This document shows, piece after piece, positions 38,491-47,904 of a DNA stretch of 64,000 nucleotides (within the stretch, counting starts at the first letter, position 1; every line of letters starts with the position of its first letter). The notes beneath the pieces are model-generated. The model was not told the DNA's origin. It worked only from the letters and a program-made list of their open reading frames with translations, and searched no databases. A program made the translations under genes and the position numbers. This DNA comes from Methylobacterium sp. J-077 (GTDB lineage: Bacteria; Pseudomonadota; Alphaproteobacteria; Rhizobiales; Beijerinckiaceae), in contig NZ_JAKSYJ010000102.1 of assembly GCF_022829365.1 (NCBI RefSeq), positions 62,001-126,000 on the forward strand, read 5' to 3'.

Positions 38491-38964
38491 ATGAGCACGA
38501 TCAAGGAACGCCTCGAGAAGCTGGGCCTCGCCCTGCCGAAGGCGGCGGCGCCGGTGGCGAACTACGTGCCGTTCGTGCGCACCGGCAACCTCGTGGTCAT
38601 TTCCGGTCAGGTCTGCTTCGGGGCGGACGGGACCATCGCCCCCGAGCACACGGGCAAGGTCGGCGGCAGCGTTTCACCCGAGGCCGGCAAGTCTGCCGCC
38701 CGGCTCTGCGCCCTCAACGTCCTGGCCCAGCTCGAGGCCGCGGTGGGCGATCTCGACCGGGCCCTGGAGCAATGCGTGCGGCTTTGCGGCTTCATCAATG
38801 CCGCGCCCGGCTTCTCGGCGGTGGCCGGGGTGATGAACGGCGCCTCCGACCTGATGGTCGAGCTTTTGGGCGATAGCGGGCGCCATGCCCGCTCGACGGT
38901 CGGCGTCGCCGAGCTGCCCCTCGACGCCGCGGTCGAGGTCGAGGCGATCTTCGAGGTCCGCTGA
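38491..38964 (+). CDS. RidA/YjgF family enamine deaminase
   Basis: 157 residues from the ATG at 38491 after GGGAGAATCCC. The reactive pocket residue is Arg in ARSTVGVAELPLDAAVEVEAIFEV, and SGQVCFGADGTI and NVLAQLEAAVGDL match the trimeric fold. Rid proteins clear reactive enamine/imine products of PLP enzymes such as ArgD-type and threonine-dehydratase-type chemistry. This is a longer (about 155-residue) subgroup rather than the 130-residue RidA proper. It precedes the phosphodiesterase gene by 2 bases. Confidence 0.92.
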   Translation: MSTIKERLEKLGLALPKAAAPVANYVPFVRTGNLVVISGQVCFGADGTIAPEHTGKVGGSVSPEAGKSAARLCALNVLAQLEAAVGDLDRALEQCVRLCGFINAAPGFSAVAGVMNGASDLMVELLGDSGRHARSTVGVAELPLDAAVEVEAIFEVR

Positions 38965-38966
38965 GC

Positions 38967-39716
38967 GTGGCCGCGCCCGACTGGCTGACCGCGCGGCCGA
39001 TCGCCCATCGCGGACTGCACGACCGGGCGGCGGGCCGGCCGGAGAACACCCTGGCCGCCGCCCGCGCCGCGGTGGCGGGGGGCTTTTCCATCGAGTGCGA
39101 CGTGCAGCTAAGCGCCGACGGCGAGGCGATGGTGTTCCACGACGCCGCGCTGGGCCGGCTGACCGGGGCGAGCGAGGCGATCGGGACCAAATCCGCGGCC
39201 GAGCTCGGGGCGCTCACCGTCGCCGGGACGTCCGAGACGATCCCGACCCTGACGGAATTCCTGGCGGCGGTGGCCGGGGCGGTGCCGGTCGTGGTCGAGG
39301 TCAAATCCCGCTACGACGGCGATCCGCGGCTGGCGGCCCGCGCAGCCGCAATCGCCGCCGCCTATTCCGGTCCGGTGGCGCTCAAATCCTTCGATCCGCA
39401 GGTGGTCGCGGCGCTCCGCGACCTGTGCCCGCCCGCGATCCCGCGCGGGATCGTCGCCGAGACCACCCAGGACGATCCGGCCTATGCCGGCATGCCCTGG
39501 GCGACGCGCCGGGCCCTGTCCAACCTGCTGCATTTCTCGGAGTCCCGGCCCGACTTCCTGTCCTGGCGGGTCGACGATCTGCCCTGCGCGCCGACCTACC
39601 TGTGCCGGCTCCTGAGCCGCATCCCGGTGATGGCCTGGACCGTGCGGACCGAGGACCAGCGCGTGCGCGCGGGCGCGCATGCGGACCAGATGGTGTTCGA
39701 GGGGTTCGTCCCGTGA
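38967..39716 (+). CDS. glycerophosphodiester phosphodiesterase
   Basis: 249 residues, GTG start, cytosolic (no signal peptide), UgpQ-like. Catalytic His and Arg are in IAHRGLHD, then RPENTLAAARAA, SIECDVQLSADG (metal Glu/Asp) and VFHDAALGRLTG (second catalytic His). It splits glycerophosphodiesters from phospholipid turnover into glycerol-3-phosphate and an alcohol. Immediately downstream of RidA, probably co-transcribed. About 175 bases to the next gene hold nothing I recognise. Confidence 0.93.
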   Translation: MAAPDWLTARPIAHRGLHDRAAGRPENTLAAARAAVAGGFSIECDVQLSADGEAMVFHDAALGRLTGASEAIGTKSAAELGALTVAGTSETIPTLTEFLAAVAGAVPVVVEVKSRYDGDPRLAARAAAIAAAYSGPVALKSFDPQVVAALRDLCPPAIPRGIVAETTQDDPAYAGMPWATRRALSNLLHFSESRPDFLSWRVDDLPCAPTYLCRLLSRIPVMAWTVRTEDQRVRAGAHADQMVFEGFVP

Positions 39717-39891
39717 CCGGCACGTGCCGCCGGATCGCCGGGGACGGAGTAACGTACGGCCGCGCCCCGAGCCTGCGCGCCCGGCCGTGCCAGGCCCCGC
39801 ACGCTTCGATCGCCGCCAGCGTCGGCCGCATCTGCGCAAACAACCTCAAAAGCTGATTGCGCTCGCGAGGCCGCCGCGGGACGGATCCGAC

Positions 39892-40935
39892 TCAGGGAGC
39901 CGGGGCGGTGGCCGCGAAGGACGCCGTCGTCAGATCGCGGCTCCCGCCGCTGGAGAGGGTCGCAAGAAACGCCAGCAGGTCCGCTCGCTCCGCCGCGCTG
40001 AGATGGAGCGGCTTGATCGCCCGGGACCGGCTCGGGCGGTCGATCCCGCCGCGATCGTAGAGATCGATCACGGCTTCCAGGGTCGCGGCCGAGCCATCAT
40101 GCATGTAGGGGCCGCGCTGGGCGACTTCCCGGAGCGTCGGGGTCTTGAAGGCGTAGCGCAAGGCGACGGATGTGGGCTTGAAGCGGCCGCGGCCGATATC
40201 GCCGCCGGTGCCGACCCCGATGTCGTGGAACGAGTTGTCGGTGAACGACCAGCCGGAATGACAGCTGGCGCAGTCGGCCCGGCCGTTGAACAGGTCGAAG
40301 CCGCGCTTGGCCGGCTCGGCGATGGCGGCCTCGTCGCCGGCGATCCAGCGGTCGAACGCGGTGGTTCCGGTGACGATCAGGCGCTGGAAGGTCGCCAGGG
40401 CCGCTTCGAGCCGGTCCCGGGTTATGGCAGGCTCGTCGAACGCGGCGGCAAAGGCGGCGGCATAGCTCGAATCGGCGGAGAGCCGGGCGAGCGCGTCGGC
40501 CATCGGCAGGTTCATGTTGGTCGGCGAGGTCAACGGCATCGCGGCGACGGCTTCGAGGGTCTTGAACTTCCCGTCCCAGCCCATCGGGCCGTCCTGCCAG
40601 GCGACGTTGATCAGCGTCGGCGTCCGCAGGTCCATGTCGCCCTGCATCCGCGTCGCGGCGCGCGCACGGCCATCGCCCCAGGCGAGATCCGGGACGTGGC
40701 AGGTCGCGCAGGCGCGGCTGCCGTCGCCGGACAGGATCGGATCGAAGAACAGGCGCCGGCCCAGTTCGGCCTTGGCGGCGGAATAGGGGTTCTCGCCGGG
40801 GAACGGGATCTCGGCAGGCGGACGATAGCTCTCGCGCCAGCCGGCCCGGCGCGGATCGGCACCGCCGCCGGTTCCGGCCGCCACGCCGACCAATCCAAGA
40901 AGCCCCGCGATCGCGGCGCCGACCTTCCAAGCCAT
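39892..40935 (-). CDS. dihaem cytochrome c peroxidase / MauG-family protein
   Basis: 347 residues from the ATG at 40935 with a hydrophobic signal/anchor segment (AAIAGLLGLVGVAAG). Two c-type haem sites are present: CATCH (76-80) and CASCH (222-226). The methionine/histidine pattern LTSPTNMNLPM between them and the bacterial CcpA-like tail (HDGSAATLEAVIDLYDRGG) support a dihaem peroxidase of periplasm. Such proteins reduce H2O2 or, in the MauG branch, modify partner proteins; methylotroph context makes both possible. Upstream start choices exist, but none adds a better signal. Confidence 0.9.
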   Translation of the reverse strand: MAWKVGAAIAGLLGLVGVAAGTGGGADPRRAGWRESYRPPAEIPFPGENPYSAAKAELGRRLFFDPILSGDGSRACATCHVPDLAWGDGRARAATRMQGDMDLRTPTLINVAWQDGPMGWDGKFKTLEAVAAMPLTSPTNMNLPMADALARLSADSSYAAAFAAAFDEPAITRDRLEAALATFQRLIVTGTTAFDRWIAGDEAAIAEPAKRGFDLFNGRADCASCHSGWSFTDNSFHDIGVGTGGDIGRGRFKPTSVALRYAFKTPTLREVAQRGPYMHDGSAATLEAVIDLYDRGGIDRPSRSRAIKPLHLSAAERADLLAFLATLSSGGSRDLTTASFAATAPAP

Positions 40936-41023
40936 CACCGACCTCACCCGTGAGCTTTTGGCCGGTATTTGTTGACGACCGATGAATCCGAATAGAAAAA
41001 TCGACCTTTGCGAACGTATTGGC

Positions 41024-41043
41024 GGGTGCAGGATGACGCACCC
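41024..41043 (-). terminator. candidate hairpin between pbpC and the peroxidase gene
   Basis: GGGTGC and GCACCC form a 6-bp stem with an 8-base loop, 36 bases past the pbpC stop. A T-rich run occurs only about 25 bases later, so this is weak. Confidence 0.25.
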
Positions 41044-41079
41044 AGGCATTTTCGCCGCATACTTTTGTGAACCGGTCCA

Positions 41080-43221
41080 TCACTCCAGTCGAATGGAGAC
41101 GCTGTCGCTCGCGCCCGTGGCATCGAGAACCGAGATTCGCGCGAAACCGGCTCCGCCCGGAACCCACTCAGCCCTGCGCCGCGGCGTTTGCGCGACGGGC
41201 TGACCGTCGACCAGCCAGGTCATGGGCGGCACCCCGCCCAGCGCCTTGAGGGCGAGACCCTGGCTTGCCGTGTCGCGATCGTCCCCACGGCCGGCCGCGA
41301 GACCGAGATCGATGCGCGCCCCGTCCGGGGGATAGGCGATCCTGAGCGTCGGACCCTGCGCATCGGGCCCATCGCGATGCAGGCGGCGCAGCGGCGGCGG
41401 CAGGTTGCCGGTCGCAGCCGCGCTCAGGGCGTCGCGGGGCTGCGGCACCGGCTCGGGTTCGGTCCCGAGCCGTGCGAAGGCATCGAACAGGATCGGGGCG
41501 GCGGCCACGCGGCCGACGAGGCCGGGCACAGGAGCGCCGTCGGGACGCCCGATCCAGGCCGCCACGGTAATACGCCGGTCGAAACCCGCCGCCCAGGCGT
41601 CGCGGTAGCCGAACGACGTGCCGGTCTTGTAGGCGATTCGGTTCGGCAGCGCGTTCTCCGGCGGCGGCGTCCCGCGCAGGATGTCGGCGACGTACCACGC
41701 CGCCACCGGCTCGGTGACCCGATGCTCGGCGCCGGTGGCGGCTGAATCCCCGGCCCGGCGCAGGATGTCCGGCACCGTGCCGCCGCGGGCCAGCCCGGCA
41801 TAGAGCCGCGCCAGGTCAGTGAGGGTGATGCCGAGGCCGCCCAGAGCCACCGGCAGGCCGGGGGCCGCCTCGCGCGGCAGCTGGATCCCGGCGCCGGCCG
41901 CCCGCAGCCGGGCGATGAAGCGCGCCGGCCCGACCGCCTCCATCAGCGCCACCGCGGGCACGTTGAGCGAGAGCTGCAACGCGCGCCGTGCCGTGACCGT
42001 CCCCTGAAAGGTCAGGTCGAAATTTTCCGGCGCGTAGTTCGCCGAGAACCGCGCCGGGCGGTCCTCCAGCAGCGTCTCGGGATGGGCGAGCCCGTTCTCG
42101 AAGGCGAGAGCGTAGACGAAGGGCTTCAGGGCCGAGCCCGGCGAGCGTATCGCCACGGTCATGTCGATCGCCCCGCGTCGGGTCGGATCGAGGTAGCCGG
42201 CGCTGCCGACCTGGGCGAGGACGCGGCCGTCGCGATTGTCGAGCACCAGGATCGCCGCCGAGAGGGCCGGTCCCGTCGCAGCGGCGCGCTCGGCCGCCAG
42301 GGCCTCGAGCCGTGCCTGCAGCCGCCCGTCGATGGACAGGCGGATCACGACCGCGCCCGGCTCGGCCGCCACCGCCTCCTCGGCCGCATGGGCGGCCAGC
42401 ATCGGGAACGGCTTTCGCTCGGCCGTCACCGGCTCGGCCTTGGCGGCCGCGGCTTCGGCCATGGTGAGGAGGCCCCGGCGCGCCGCCAGATCGAGCACAC
42501 GGTCGCGGGCGGCGCGGGCGCGGGCTGGGAACCGGTCCGGCCGGCGGGTCTCGGGGGATTGCGGCAGGGCGACCAGCAGGGCCGCCTGCGCCGCCGTGAG
42601 CCGCGCCGGCTCCCGTCCGAAATAGGCGAGGCTCGCCGCCCGCACGCCTTCGAGCGAGCCGCCATAGGGGGCGAGCGCCAGGTAGAGGTCGAGCAAAGCC
42701 GCCTTGCCGAGGCGCCGCTCCAGCGCCACCGCCCGCACCATCTGGCGGAGCTTGGCCTCCAGGGATCGTCCGTGGCGCGGCTCGACGAGGCGGGCGACCT
42801 GCATCGACAGGGTCGAGCCCCCGGAGAGGATTCGCCCATGCCCCAGCCACTGGGCGGCCGCGCGCAGGATCGCCACCGGGTCGATGCCGGGATGCGACTC
42901 GAAGCGCCGGTCCTCGTAGGCGAGCAGCATCGCCCGGTAGCGCGGATCGACGCTCGCCGCAGTGACCGGCAGGCGCCAGCGGCCGTCCGCGGTGGCGAAG
43001 GGGCGCAAGAGCGTGTCGGACCGGTCGAGCACCACGGTGGAGCGCGCGGCAGCCGCCGCCAAGTCGAGGGGCGGCAGCGAAGCGGCGTAGCGCCAGACCA
43101 TCCCGGCGCCCGCCGCCACGAGCCCGAGCAACAGGGCCGCAATCCCGAGGCAGACGCCGGCCGCCCGGCGGGTGCGCGGGGGCGAGGCGAGGATGCCGGG
43201 ATCAGGCCCGTGGTGTGGCAC
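41080..43221 (-). CDS. pbpC: penicillin-binding protein 1C
   Basis: I start at the GTG at 43221, which has AGGAGG just upstream; a TTG at 43266 would add 15 residues. 713 residues: one N-terminal membrane helix, a GT51 glycosyltransferase with the catalytic Glu in EDRRFESHPGID, a transpeptidase with SALK (Ser363 and Lys366), SLN (418-420) and KTGTS (from Lys532), and a C-terminal BiPBP beta domain. It synthesises or modifies peptidoglycan in the periplasm. PbpC often sits beside an alpha-2-macroglobulin gene (a defence pair); none is adjacent here. Confidence 0.93.
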   Translation of the reverse strand: MPHHGPDPGILASPPRTRRAAGVCLGIAALLLGLVAAGAGMVWRYAASLPPLDLAAAAARSTVVLDRSDTLLRPFATADGRWRLPVTAASVDPRYRAMLLAYEDRRFESHPGIDPVAILRAAAQWLGHGRILSGGSTLSMQVARLVEPRHGRSLEAKLRQMVRAVALERRLGKAALLDLYLALAPYGGSLEGVRAASLAYFGREPARLTAAQAALLVALPQSPETRRPDRFPARARAARDRVLDLAARRGLLTMAEAAAAKAEPVTAERKPFPMLAAHAAEEAVAAEPGAVVIRLSIDGRLQARLEALAAERAAATGPALSAAILVLDNRDGRVLAQVGSAGYLDPTRRGAIDMTVAIRSPGSALKPFVYALAFENGLAHPETLLEDRPARFSANYAPENFDLTFQGTVTARRALQLSLNVPAVALMEAVGPARFIARLRAAGAGIQLPREAAPGLPVALGGLGITLTDLARLYAGLARGGTVPDILRRAGDSAATGAEHRVTEPVAAWYVADILRGTPPPENALPNRIAYKTGTSFGYRDAWAAGFDRRITVAAWIGRPDGAPVPGLVGRVAAAPILFDAFARLGTEPEPVPQPRDALSAAATGNLPPPLRRLHRDGPDAQGPTLRIAYPPDGARIDLGLAAGRGDDRDTASQGLALKALGGVPPMTWLVDGQPVAQTPRRRAEWVPGGAGFARISVLDATGASDSVSIRLE

Positions 43222-43318
43222 GCATCCTCCTGGTCCCGGGTCTGCCGGCGCCGCGCACAGATTCAAAGAACTGCGGCGGCGGGCAAGTCCTGGGCAGGCA
43301 AGTCCCGGGCAGCCCGGT

Positions 43319-43531
43319 TCAGCCGACGCCGCGCAGGTCCGGGAAGGTCGGCCGCCCCGCCTGCCCCAGCCGGATCGGGAAGGGCACGACGTTGGACGAC
43401 AGCAATGCGGGTTCGGTTTCGAGACTCTGCGGCACGGGCTTGCGCGCCTTGGCAGGCTTCGCCCAGCGCTCGATCCTCTTGAAGTAGGCCCGTCGGGTCA
43501 GCCAGATCGGAAATCGCCTGCCTTTGAGCAT
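43319..43531 (-). CDS. small basic hypothetical protein (70 aa)
   Basis: Starts at the ATG at 43531 with a strong GAGGAG ribosome-binding site seven bases upstream. The first half is basic (MLKGRRFPIWLTRRAYFKRIERW), the rest has the NVVPFP motif that I have seen in short methylobacterial/rhizobial proteins. No domain recognised. Flanked by pbpC and the Aas-like gene on the same strand. Confidence 0.55.
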   Translation of the reverse strand: MLKGRRFPIWLTRRAYFKRIERWAKPAKARKPVPQSLETEPALLSSNVVPFPIRLGQAGRPTFPDLRGVG

Positions 43532-43694
43532 GTTCAACTCCTCGTCGACACGTGCACGAATCGCGAAATCCAGTCGACGAATCTCAATCACTGGCGATTG
43601 ATCGAATCATGACTGTATTCGTGATACCATGCGATCATGTTCACGGCCGCATCCCCCGTTTGGGGGACGCGCGACGGGAGGATGGGACCGCCGC

Positions 43695-46600
43695 TCAAGC
43701 TGCGGCCGATTCCTTGGCCCGGTCGAGCGCGAGCTTGACGACGGAGACCTGATCGACCTTGCCGCTGCCGAGCATCGGGATCGCGTCCAGCACCACCACC
43801 TCGGCGGGGATGGCCACGTCGGAGGCGCCGCGCGCCTTGGCGAAGCTCTGGTAGGCGGCCCGGGTCGCGCCCGTCTCCTGGGTGAACAGCACCAGCCGCT
43901 CGCCCTTGCGCGGGTCCGGCACCGCCGCGACCGCGCTGGGCTGGTTCGGCCAGAGCTCGGCGGCGAGCGCCTCGATGCCGGCGAGCGAGACCATTTCGCC
44001 GGCGATCTTGGCGAAGCGCTTGGCCCGGCCCTTGATCGTCACGAAGCCCATGGCGTCGATCGCCACGATGTCGCCGGTGTCGTGCCAGCCGTCCGGCGGC
44101 GGCTCCAGCATGCCGGGCTTCTCCGCCCGCAGGTAGCCCAGCATGATGTTCGGCCCCCGGAGGGAGAGGCGGCCGCCCTCCTCGATCCCGGGTACAGGCT
44201 CCAGGCGGGTCTCGATCCCGGGCAGGATCCGCCCGACCGTGCCGAAGCGGTTGAACATCGGCGTGTTCAGCGCCACCACGGGTCCGCATTCGGTGACGCC
44301 GTAGCCCTCCAGGATGCGCAGCCCGAACTTCTCGCCCCAGGTCCTGCGGGTCGATTCCTTCACGGCCTCGGCGCCGGCCACCACGTAGCGGAGCGAGCGC
44401 AGGTCGTAGGCATGGGCGGCGCGGGCGTAGCCGGCCAGGAACGTGTCGGTGCCGAACAGGACCGTGCTGTTCGACCCGTAGATCAGCTCCGGGACGATCC
44501 GGTAATGCAGCGGCGACGGGTAGAGATAGACCGGCACCCCGGAGACCAGGGGCAGGATCAGCCCGGCGGTCAGCCCGAAGGCGTGGAACACCGGCAGCAC
44601 GTTGAACACCTTGTCGGTCGGGCCGAAATCGATCCGGGCCGCCACCTGCGCCACGTTGGCGAGCATGCAGCGGTTCGCCAGCACCACGCCCTTCGGCGTG
44701 CCCTCGCTTCCCGACGTGAACAGAACCGCGGCCGGATCCTCGCCCGCGCGCTTCACCAGGGGGCGCCGGCCGGCCAGCAGCGCACGGATCTTGTCCGAGG
44801 CCGTGATGGTCGCGCGCACGTCCTCCAGGTAGACCAGCTCCACCGTTCCCTTGATCGCCTCGATGAGGCTGCCGAGCCTTCCCTTCTCAATGAACGTCCG
44901 GGAGGTCAGGATCCTGTCGACCTGCGCCGCCCGGCACGCGGAGAGCACGTTGGCCGGCCCGGCGGAGAAATTGATCATCGCCGGCACCCGGCCCGCCGAG
45001 GCCAGGGCGAACAGGGTCACGGCGGCGCCGTTGGCGTTGGGCAGCATCACGCCGATCCGGCCGCCCTCGGGGGCGAGCGGCATCAGCTTGCGGCCGAGCA
45101 CGTTGGCGCCGAGGACCAGCCGGCTGTAGGTCAGGCGGCCGGTGACCGGGTCCTCGACGGCGTTGCGGCGCCAGCCGTGGCGGTCTCCGGCATCGATCAG
45201 CGCCGCCATCAGGCCGCGATCGGTGTCGGCGGTGCGGAACAGCAGGTCGGACATGATGCCGTAGAGCGCCGCCCCGGCGGCCTGCCGCCGGGCCTTGCCG
45301 CGCAGGGTGTCGTCCACCGTCAGCCGCACCGGCGGCAATACCGTCACGGTCACCTTGGGCCACCAGCGGCGGCGGACCTGCCTGCGGGACAGGCGCGAGA
45401 ACGCGGTGCGCTCGAGCCCGTCGATCTTCACGGGTACCACCATGGCCCCCGACTTGTCGGCGATCAGCCCGGCGCCGTCATAGACCTTCATCAGGCTGCC
45501 GGTGACCGTGAGCCGGCCCTCCGGGAAGATGATCAGCGTCTCGCCGCTCTTGACCGCATTGATCAGCGTCCGGGTGGCGAGCGGCCGGGTCGGATCGAGC
45601 GGCATCGCCTTGGTGACCCGCAGGAACGGCCGGACCCACCAGCGCTGCGCGATCCCGCTATCGACCGCGAAGACCGGCTCCTGGTCGAGCAGCGACAGGG
45701 CCAAAGGCGCGTCGAGGAACGAGACGTGGTTGAGCGCCAGGATGCAGTTCGGTCCGGCCGCCGCGACGTTGTCGAGCCCGCGGACTTCCAGCCGGTAGAA
45801 GGCGCGGAACAGGATGGAGAGCGCGTCGCGGAACGGGCTGGTCGGCAGGGTCGCGAACACGACGGCGCCGACGATCAGGTTCAGCACCGCCACCAGGGCG
45901 AGCAGGCTGGCGATCGACAGGCCGGCGGCCTGAAGGGCCGCGAGCGCCACGGTGCCGGCCACCATGAAGGCCGCGGTCACGACGTTGACCGCCCCGATGA
46001 TGCGCGCGCGCATCGCCTTCTCGGTCCAGGCCTGAACGGCCGCGAAGGACGGGACGATGTAGAGACCGCCCGCCAGGGCGAGCCCGAGGAAGCCGATGGC
46101 GACGCGCACGCCGTCGCTGGTCTGCAGGAAGTCCAGCGGGCCGATCGCCTCCGCGGGCGGCGGCGGCAGGGACCCGATCGTCCAGGCGAGGTCGAGGCCG
46201 AACAGACCCATCAGCACCGCCCCGACCGGCGTCGGCAGCAGCACGATCCGGCCGCTGGCGAGCCAGGAGGCCAGCCCCGACCCCACGGCGATGCCGATGG
46301 AGAACAAAGCCAGCAGCAGCGTGATCACCGTCTCGGTGCCGTTGAAGGCGCCGCGCACCAGCACCGGCAGGAGCGACAGCACCACCACGCCGACCAGCCA
46401 GAACCAGCTCACTGTCAGCGAGCCGCGCCACAGCCGCGTATCGGCCCAGAGATCGCGCAGCAGCGAGGCGGTCGAGCGCGCCACGTTGCGGTCGACATGG
46501 AGGTCCGGCGCCCCCTCCCCGGTCGGCGGGATCATCCGCGCCGAGAGCCAGCACAGCACGGCGAAGGCCATCACCAGGGCGCCGAACACCAGGCCGGAGC

Positions 46601-47108
46601 CGCCGAGCGCCGAGGCCGCGCCGGCCGCGATCGTGCCCAGCAGGATCGCCAGGAAGGTCGCGGCCTCGACCAGCGCGTTGCCGGCGGGCAATTCCTCGCG
46701 GCGCAGATGGTCCGGCAGGATCCCGTACTTGATCGGTCCGAACAGGGCCGCGATCGTCCCGAACAGGCCGAGCGCCACGAACAAGACCGGCACCGAATGC
46801 AGCAGGAAGCCGAGCACCGCGGTGCCGGCCGCGAAGATCTCGGCGAACTTGAGCCGGCGCGCCATCAGCGCCTTGTCGTATCGGTCGGCCCATTGGCCGC
46901 CGAGACCGGACAGGATGAAGAACGGCCCGATGAACACGGCGCTCGCCAGGGTGACGAGCACGCCCGCATGCGCATCCGCCTGCCCGCCGATCCCGAACAG
47001 GATCAGGAAGGCCAGGGCGTTCTTCAGGAAATTGTCGTTGAACGCGGAGAAGAACTGGCACCAGAACAGCGGCGCGAAGCGCCGGGCACGCATCAGGGAA
47101 CGGAACAT
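43695..47108 (-). CDS. aas: Aas-like fusion: MFS transporter / acyltransferase (PlsC) / acyl-ACP ligase
   Basis: 1137 residues. About 1-405 is an MFS transporter with twelve helices (LysoPL transporter-like LplT). About 430-620 is a PlsC acyltransferase with LNHVSFLDA (the His-x4-Asp motif) and FPEGRLTVTGS. About 650-1110 is an AMP-binding acyl ligase with LFTSGSEGTPKG and YGVTECGPVV. In E. coli LplT and Aas work together to import and re-acylate lysophosphatidylethanolamine; here the three functions are fused in one chain. Probable role: recycling of envelope lipids. All motifs intact. A reading frame on the opposite strand is only a shadow. Confidence 0.93.
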   Translation of the reverse strand: MFRSLMRARRFAPLFWCQFFSAFNDNFLKNALAFLILFGIGGQADAHAGVLVTLASAVFIGPFFILSGLGGQWADRYDKALMARRLKFAEIFAAGTAVLGFLLHSVPVLFVALGLFGTIAALFGPIKYGILPDHLRREELPAGNALVEAATFLAILLGTIAAGAASALGGSGLVFGALVMAFAVLCWLSARMIPPTGEGAPDLHVDRNVARSTASLLRDLWADTRLWRGSLTVSWFWLVGVVVLSLLPVLVRGAFNGTETVITLLLALFSIGIAVGSGLASWLASGRIVLLPTPVGAVLMGLFGLDLAWTIGSLPPPPAEAIGPLDFLQTSDGVRVAIGFLGLALAGGLYIVPSFAAVQAWTEKAMRARIIGAVNVVTAAFMVAGTVALAALQAAGLSIASLLALVAVLNLIVGAVVFATLPTSPFRDALSILFRAFYRLEVRGLDNVAAAGPNCILALNHVSFLDAPLALSLLDQEPVFAVDSGIAQRWWVRPFLRVTKAMPLDPTRPLATRTLINAVKSGETLIIFPEGRLTVTGSLMKVYDGAGLIADKSGAMVVPVKIDGLERTAFSRLSRRQVRRRWWPKVTVTVLPPVRLTVDDTLRGKARRQAAGAALYGIMSDLLFRTADTDRGLMAALIDAGDRHGWRRNAVEDPVTGRLTYSRLVLGANVLGRKLMPLAPEGGRIGVMLPNANGAAVTLFALASAGRVPAMINFSAGPANVLSACRAAQVDRILTSRTFIEKGRLGSLIEAIKGTVELVYLEDVRATITASDKIRALLAGRRPLVKRAGEDPAAVLFTSGSEGTPKGVVLANRCMLANVAQVAARIDFGPTDKVFNVLPVFHAFGLTAGLILPLVSGVPVYLYPSPLHYRIVPELIYGSNSTVLFGTDTFLAGYARAAHAYDLRSLRYVVAGAEAVKESTRRTWGEKFGLRILEGYGVTECGPVVALNTPMFNRFGTVGRILPGIETRLEPVPGIEEGGRLSLRGPNIMLGYLRAEKPGMLEPPPDGWHDTGDIVAIDAMGFVTIKGRAKRFAKIAGEMVSLAGIEALAAELWPNQPSAVAAVPDPRKGERLVLFTQETGATRAAYQSFAKARGASDVAIPAEVVVLDAIPMLGSGKVDQVSVVKLALDRAKESAAA

Positions 47109-47240
47109 GGCGATCTCTCGGTTCCGGACCTGACTGGCCCAGCCGATGCGTCGAGGTCAAATCGGCCCTGCGTCGGACGGTGGTTGCGGAGTCGCAATGA
47201 CGGTTAGACGACGGGCAATTCTGCCGGCGGATACCCCTAT

Positions 47241-47364
47241 CCCCCCATCCTGAAGTGCTGCGCAGCAGCCTCGATGGAGCCTATAGGGATCGCGCGGCTG
47301 GCTGGAGAGCTCCTTCGAGGCCTCCGCTACGCTCCGTCGCCTCAGCGATGAGGGCGAGGATGGG
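47241..47364. repeat. second copy of the long palindromic repeat
   Basis: Outer arms CCCATCCT (47244-47251) and AGGATGGG (47357-47364) plus inner GCTGGAGAGCTCCTTCGAGG resemble the block at 8570-8680 in order and spacing. The copy is more degenerate. It lies in a 367-base gap (47109-47475) with no gene I can support. Confidence 0.65.
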
Positions 47365-47475
47365 ACCCCCGGGTTCGAGCCGTTCCTCGTTCTCGAACAC
47401 GCTTCACACGGCGGCTTTCCGATCAGGTCTGGACGCGTGCTGTCCCTCTACACATTGCCGGACCGCGCGCCCGTG

Positions 47476-47709
47476 TCAGCCGGCCATCCGGCCGATCAGG
47501 CGCTCGATGGCGATCCGCACCGAGGCGCCGAGATCGTAGGACCAGGCGATGTAGGCCCCGATTGTCGCGCTCACGATCATCACCGCGCTGGCGGCGCAGA
47601 TCGGGACCAGGAGCAAGAACGTCAGGACGAGCCCGACCGACATCCGCTCGCCGAGCGAGGCTTGCGGCCAGGGATCGATCGGCAGGGAGAACCGTCGTCC
47701 GTATCGCAT
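47476..47709 (-). CDS. small membrane hypothetical protein (77 aa)
   Basis: ATG at 47709 with GAAGGA upstream. A 30-residue hydrophobic segment (GLVLTFLLLVPICAASAVMIV then SATIGAYIAW) makes one or two helices. No family recognised. Convergent with nothing; the SDR gene starts 195 bases away on the other strand. Confidence 0.6.
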   Translation of the reverse strand: MRYGRRFSLPIDPWPQASLGERMSVGLVLTFLLLVPICAASAVMIVSATIGAYIAWSYDLGASVRIAIERLIGRMAG

Positions 47710-47904
47710 GGCTGCGATCCTTCAAGGCCGGTCGCGCTTCGGGTGTGCGCGACTACGCAGAATCAACAGCGCGCAGCGCCGGATGTTGCGCGGCGGATTT
47801 CGAAAAGACCGGCGGCCGTGACGTTGCGGCACGGTGGTGCGGCGCAACCGGGGGCGGCAACACCCGTTGCCGCAGCGATTCTCAATCGATCGCGCGAGGC
47901 CAGG

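Noticed and set aside
43629..47207. 1192-residue open frame on the plus strand opposite the Aas-like gene
   Set aside because: Rich in Arg, Gly, Asp, His and Gln with no domain pattern; it is the antisense shadow of a high-GC gene whose third positions are nearly all G or C.
47255..47539. 94-residue plus-strand frame
   Set aside because: It runs through the palindromic repeat and has no protein-like pattern.
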